A DNA stretch of 64,000 nucleotides, taken from positions 186,001 through 250,000 of the forward strand of contig NZ_WMDQ01000004.1 in the NCBI RefSeq assembly GCF_009707955.1. The letters run 5' to 3'. How positions within the stretch are numbered: position 1 is the first letter of the stretch; every line of letters starts with the position of its first letter. The stretch comes from Flavobacterium sp. LC2016-13. GTDB lineage: Bacteria; Bacteroidota; Bacteroidia; Flavobacteriales; Flavobacteriaceae. A program made the position numbers and the translations under genes. The notes beneath the pieces are model-generated. The model made no database searches. It was not told the origin of the DNA and saw only the letters and a program-made list of their open reading frames with translations. Shown piece by piece: positions 63,122 to 64,000 of this stretch.

Positions 63122-63140
63122 TATGCATATTTTTTGCAAT
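63122..63140 (-). promoter_or_regulatory. TATGCATnTTTTTTGCAAT element, copy 2
   Basis: The plus strand reads TATGCATATTTTTTGCAAT. Same as copy 1 apart from one base; the two are 111 bases apart. Confidence 0.45.
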
Positions 63141-63158
63141 CTATTTTTGCATTAAATG

Positions 63159-63188
63159 AAAAAGCCATCAGTTTCCTGATGGCTTTTT
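63159..63188 (-). terminator. Terminator of osmC
   Basis: AAAAAGCCATCAG, TTTC, CTGATGGCTTTTT form a perfect 13-base stem just downstream of the OsmC gene on the minus strand. Confidence 0.85.
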
Positions 63189-63209
63189 AAATATTCTTAA
63201 ATTATTTAA

Positions 63210-63611
63210 TTACTTCCAGTTAAAAGTAATTCGTTTTTCGATTTCATTACTTAAACTCAAAAACACTGGGCAAGTCATTCCTGCACGTTCTAAAATAGTT
63301 CTTGTTTTTTCGTCAACATCACCTTTCATTTCAAAAATAATTTCGATTGCGCCAATTCGTCTTGGCTCTGCATTCATTATTTTAGTTACTTCAGCTGTTG
63401 AGTCGTTAATATTAACATTCAAATCACGAGCTTTAATTCCCATAATTGTCATCATACAACTTGCCAAAGCATTTGCAACTGTATCAGTTGGAGAAAACGC
63501 TTCACCTTTTCCGTTATTATCTAATGGTGCGTCAGAAATAATTTCACTTCCTGATTGCACATGAATAGATTTTGTTCTTAAATCGCCTAAATAGGTTACT
63601 TTCGATGTCAT
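63210..63611 (-). CDS. OsmC/Ohr family protein
   Basis: A 133-residue protein of the OsmC superfamily that reduces organic hydroperoxides through two cysteines. Family phrases: FSPTDTVANALASCMMTIMGIKARDLN (first Cys 52) and ERAGMTCPVFLSLSNEIEKRITFNWK (second Cys 112), the expected pair. It is joined to the upstream gene by a TAATG overlap, so they are co-transcribed. Ends at a terminator. Confidence 0.93.
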   Translation of the reverse strand: MTSKVTYLGDLRTKSIHVQSGSEIISDAPLDNNGKGEAFSPTDTVANALASCMMTIMGIKARDLNVNINDSTAEVTKIMNAEPRRIGAIEIIFEMKGDVDEKTRTILERAGMTCPVFLSLSNEIEKRITFNWK

Positions 63612-64000
63612 TAATTTGCTACTTTTAAAGTTAAGTCTGTATCATAATACAAAATGTAAACACCTCTGTTAGCGTGTCCTCCATCTTCTTTTTTATAATA
63701 CTGAAATTTATTATCAACTTGTTCTGTTGTTATTGAATCTGTCGTTTCCTGATATGTTTTTTCCTGAACCAAACGCATCATCGTATCAAAAGTTACATCA
63801 AAACCACGAGTTGCATAAGTGTTTGGATTAACCTTGTTTTTTAATCTGTATTCTTTTTCAAAAATCATAACAGGCTGCTCATCACTTTCACGTGTTACAG
63901 AAGGGTACATTAATTTTAGTTTTACCAAATTATCAAAACTAATTTCGTCAGTATCAAGCGTACTGTTTGGCTCTAAAATTACCAATTGCACCTGACATGT
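63611..64000 (-). CDS. PBP1-like/LysM envelope protein, C-terminal part (5' end outside window)
   Basis: About 129 residues are visible. The frame is open to the window edge (TCQVQLVILEPNS at the edge), so an apparent GTG start inside is not the true start. The segment TDEISFDNLVKLKLMYPSV, RGFDVTFDTMMRL, and YYKKEDGGHANRGVYILYYDTDL resembles the C terminus of the LysM plus periplasmic-binding-protein-like (type 1) proteins of Flavobacteria. These bind peptidoglycan or small ligands in the periplasm. Co-transcribed with osmC. Confidence 0.6.
   Translation of the reverse strand, partial: TCQVQLVILEPNSTLDTDEISFDNLVKLKLMYPSVTRESDEQPVMIFEKEYRLKNKVNPNTYATRGFDVTFDTMMRLVQEKTYQETTDSITTEQVDNKFQYYKKEDGGHANRGVYILYYDTDLTLKVAN

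Noticed and set aside
63142..63149. Plus-strand TATTTTTG box upstream of the osmC terminator
   Set aside because: A transcript from it would meet the terminator at 63188 after only about 35 bases and no gene lies there.

Overview
The window reads as chromosomal sequence of a gliding-type Bacteroidota, most probably a Flavobacterium. The evidence is the very low G+C, promoter boxes of the Bacteroidota form TAnnTTTG, almost no Shine-Dalgarno sequences, a subtilase carrying a type IX secretion (Por) C-terminal domain, many small lipoproteins, and families typical of the class (DUF4834-YfhO pair, DUF3857 transglutaminases, DUF3810, DUF4268, DHCW cupin). No integrase, transposase, phage gene, CRISPR array, rRNA or tRNA was recognised. 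The genes look vertically inherited, and the unusual content lies in particular gene sets and in the intergenic DNA.

Layout. 1-5.4 kb: a beta-propeller/Y_Y_Y sensor cut by the left edge, then uvrA. 5.4-13.7 kb (minus strand): a small membrane protein, an MscS channel, and a glycan/envelope run (flippase, glycosyltransferase, YfhO, DUF4834). 13.7-18 kb: outer-membrane protein, GNAT protein, lipoprotein, and an alpha-oxoamine synthase-type enzyme that probably starts sphingolipid or sulfonolipid synthesis. 18.1-23.1 kb: a compact nitrite/NO gene set. It contains a lipoprotein NirK fused to cytochrome c, NirV and a SCO protein on one strand, and Ric/YtfE, an azurin-like cupredoxin and an Rrf2/NsrR-like regulator on the other. 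The three promoter regions share the same palindrome (TAAAAGATAA, two bases, TTATCTTTTA). 23.2-34.6 kb: NYN-LOTUS protein, GltB-like FMN enzyme, two tandem lipoproteins, a GH88 hydrolase, DUF2809, an ABC exporter, an ITPase-type house-cleaning enzyme, a DEAD-box helicase, small envelope proteins and a 36-residue lysine-rich protein. 34.6-41 kb: PepD, DUF3810 metallopeptidase-like protein, ECF sigma factor with a membrane partner, acyltransferase, CoA Nudix, DUF4268. 41.2-48.4 kb: a tightly coupled three-gene operon of a 1083-residue TPR/YwqK-repeat protein and two exported DUF3857 transglutaminase-like proteins, the second without catalytic residues. 48.4-56.2 kb: nitronate monooxygenase-like enzyme, T9SS subtilase, mnmA, an exported dikinase-like protein arranged like the C-terminal half of glucan water dikinase, DUF4956, and a second YwqK-repeat protein. 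56.2-64 kb: yidC, pyrG, DUF3820, a NagB-deacetylase fusion, OsmC, and the end of a PBP1-like protein cut by the right edge.

Best leads: the palindrome-defined NO regulon; the exported GWD-like dikinase; the active/inactive transglutaminase pair with the giant YwqK-repeat protein; two 92-bp direct repeats with inverted ends upstream of pyrG; and several families of dispersed palindromic intergenic repeats. All functional calls come from reading motifs; no database search was run.
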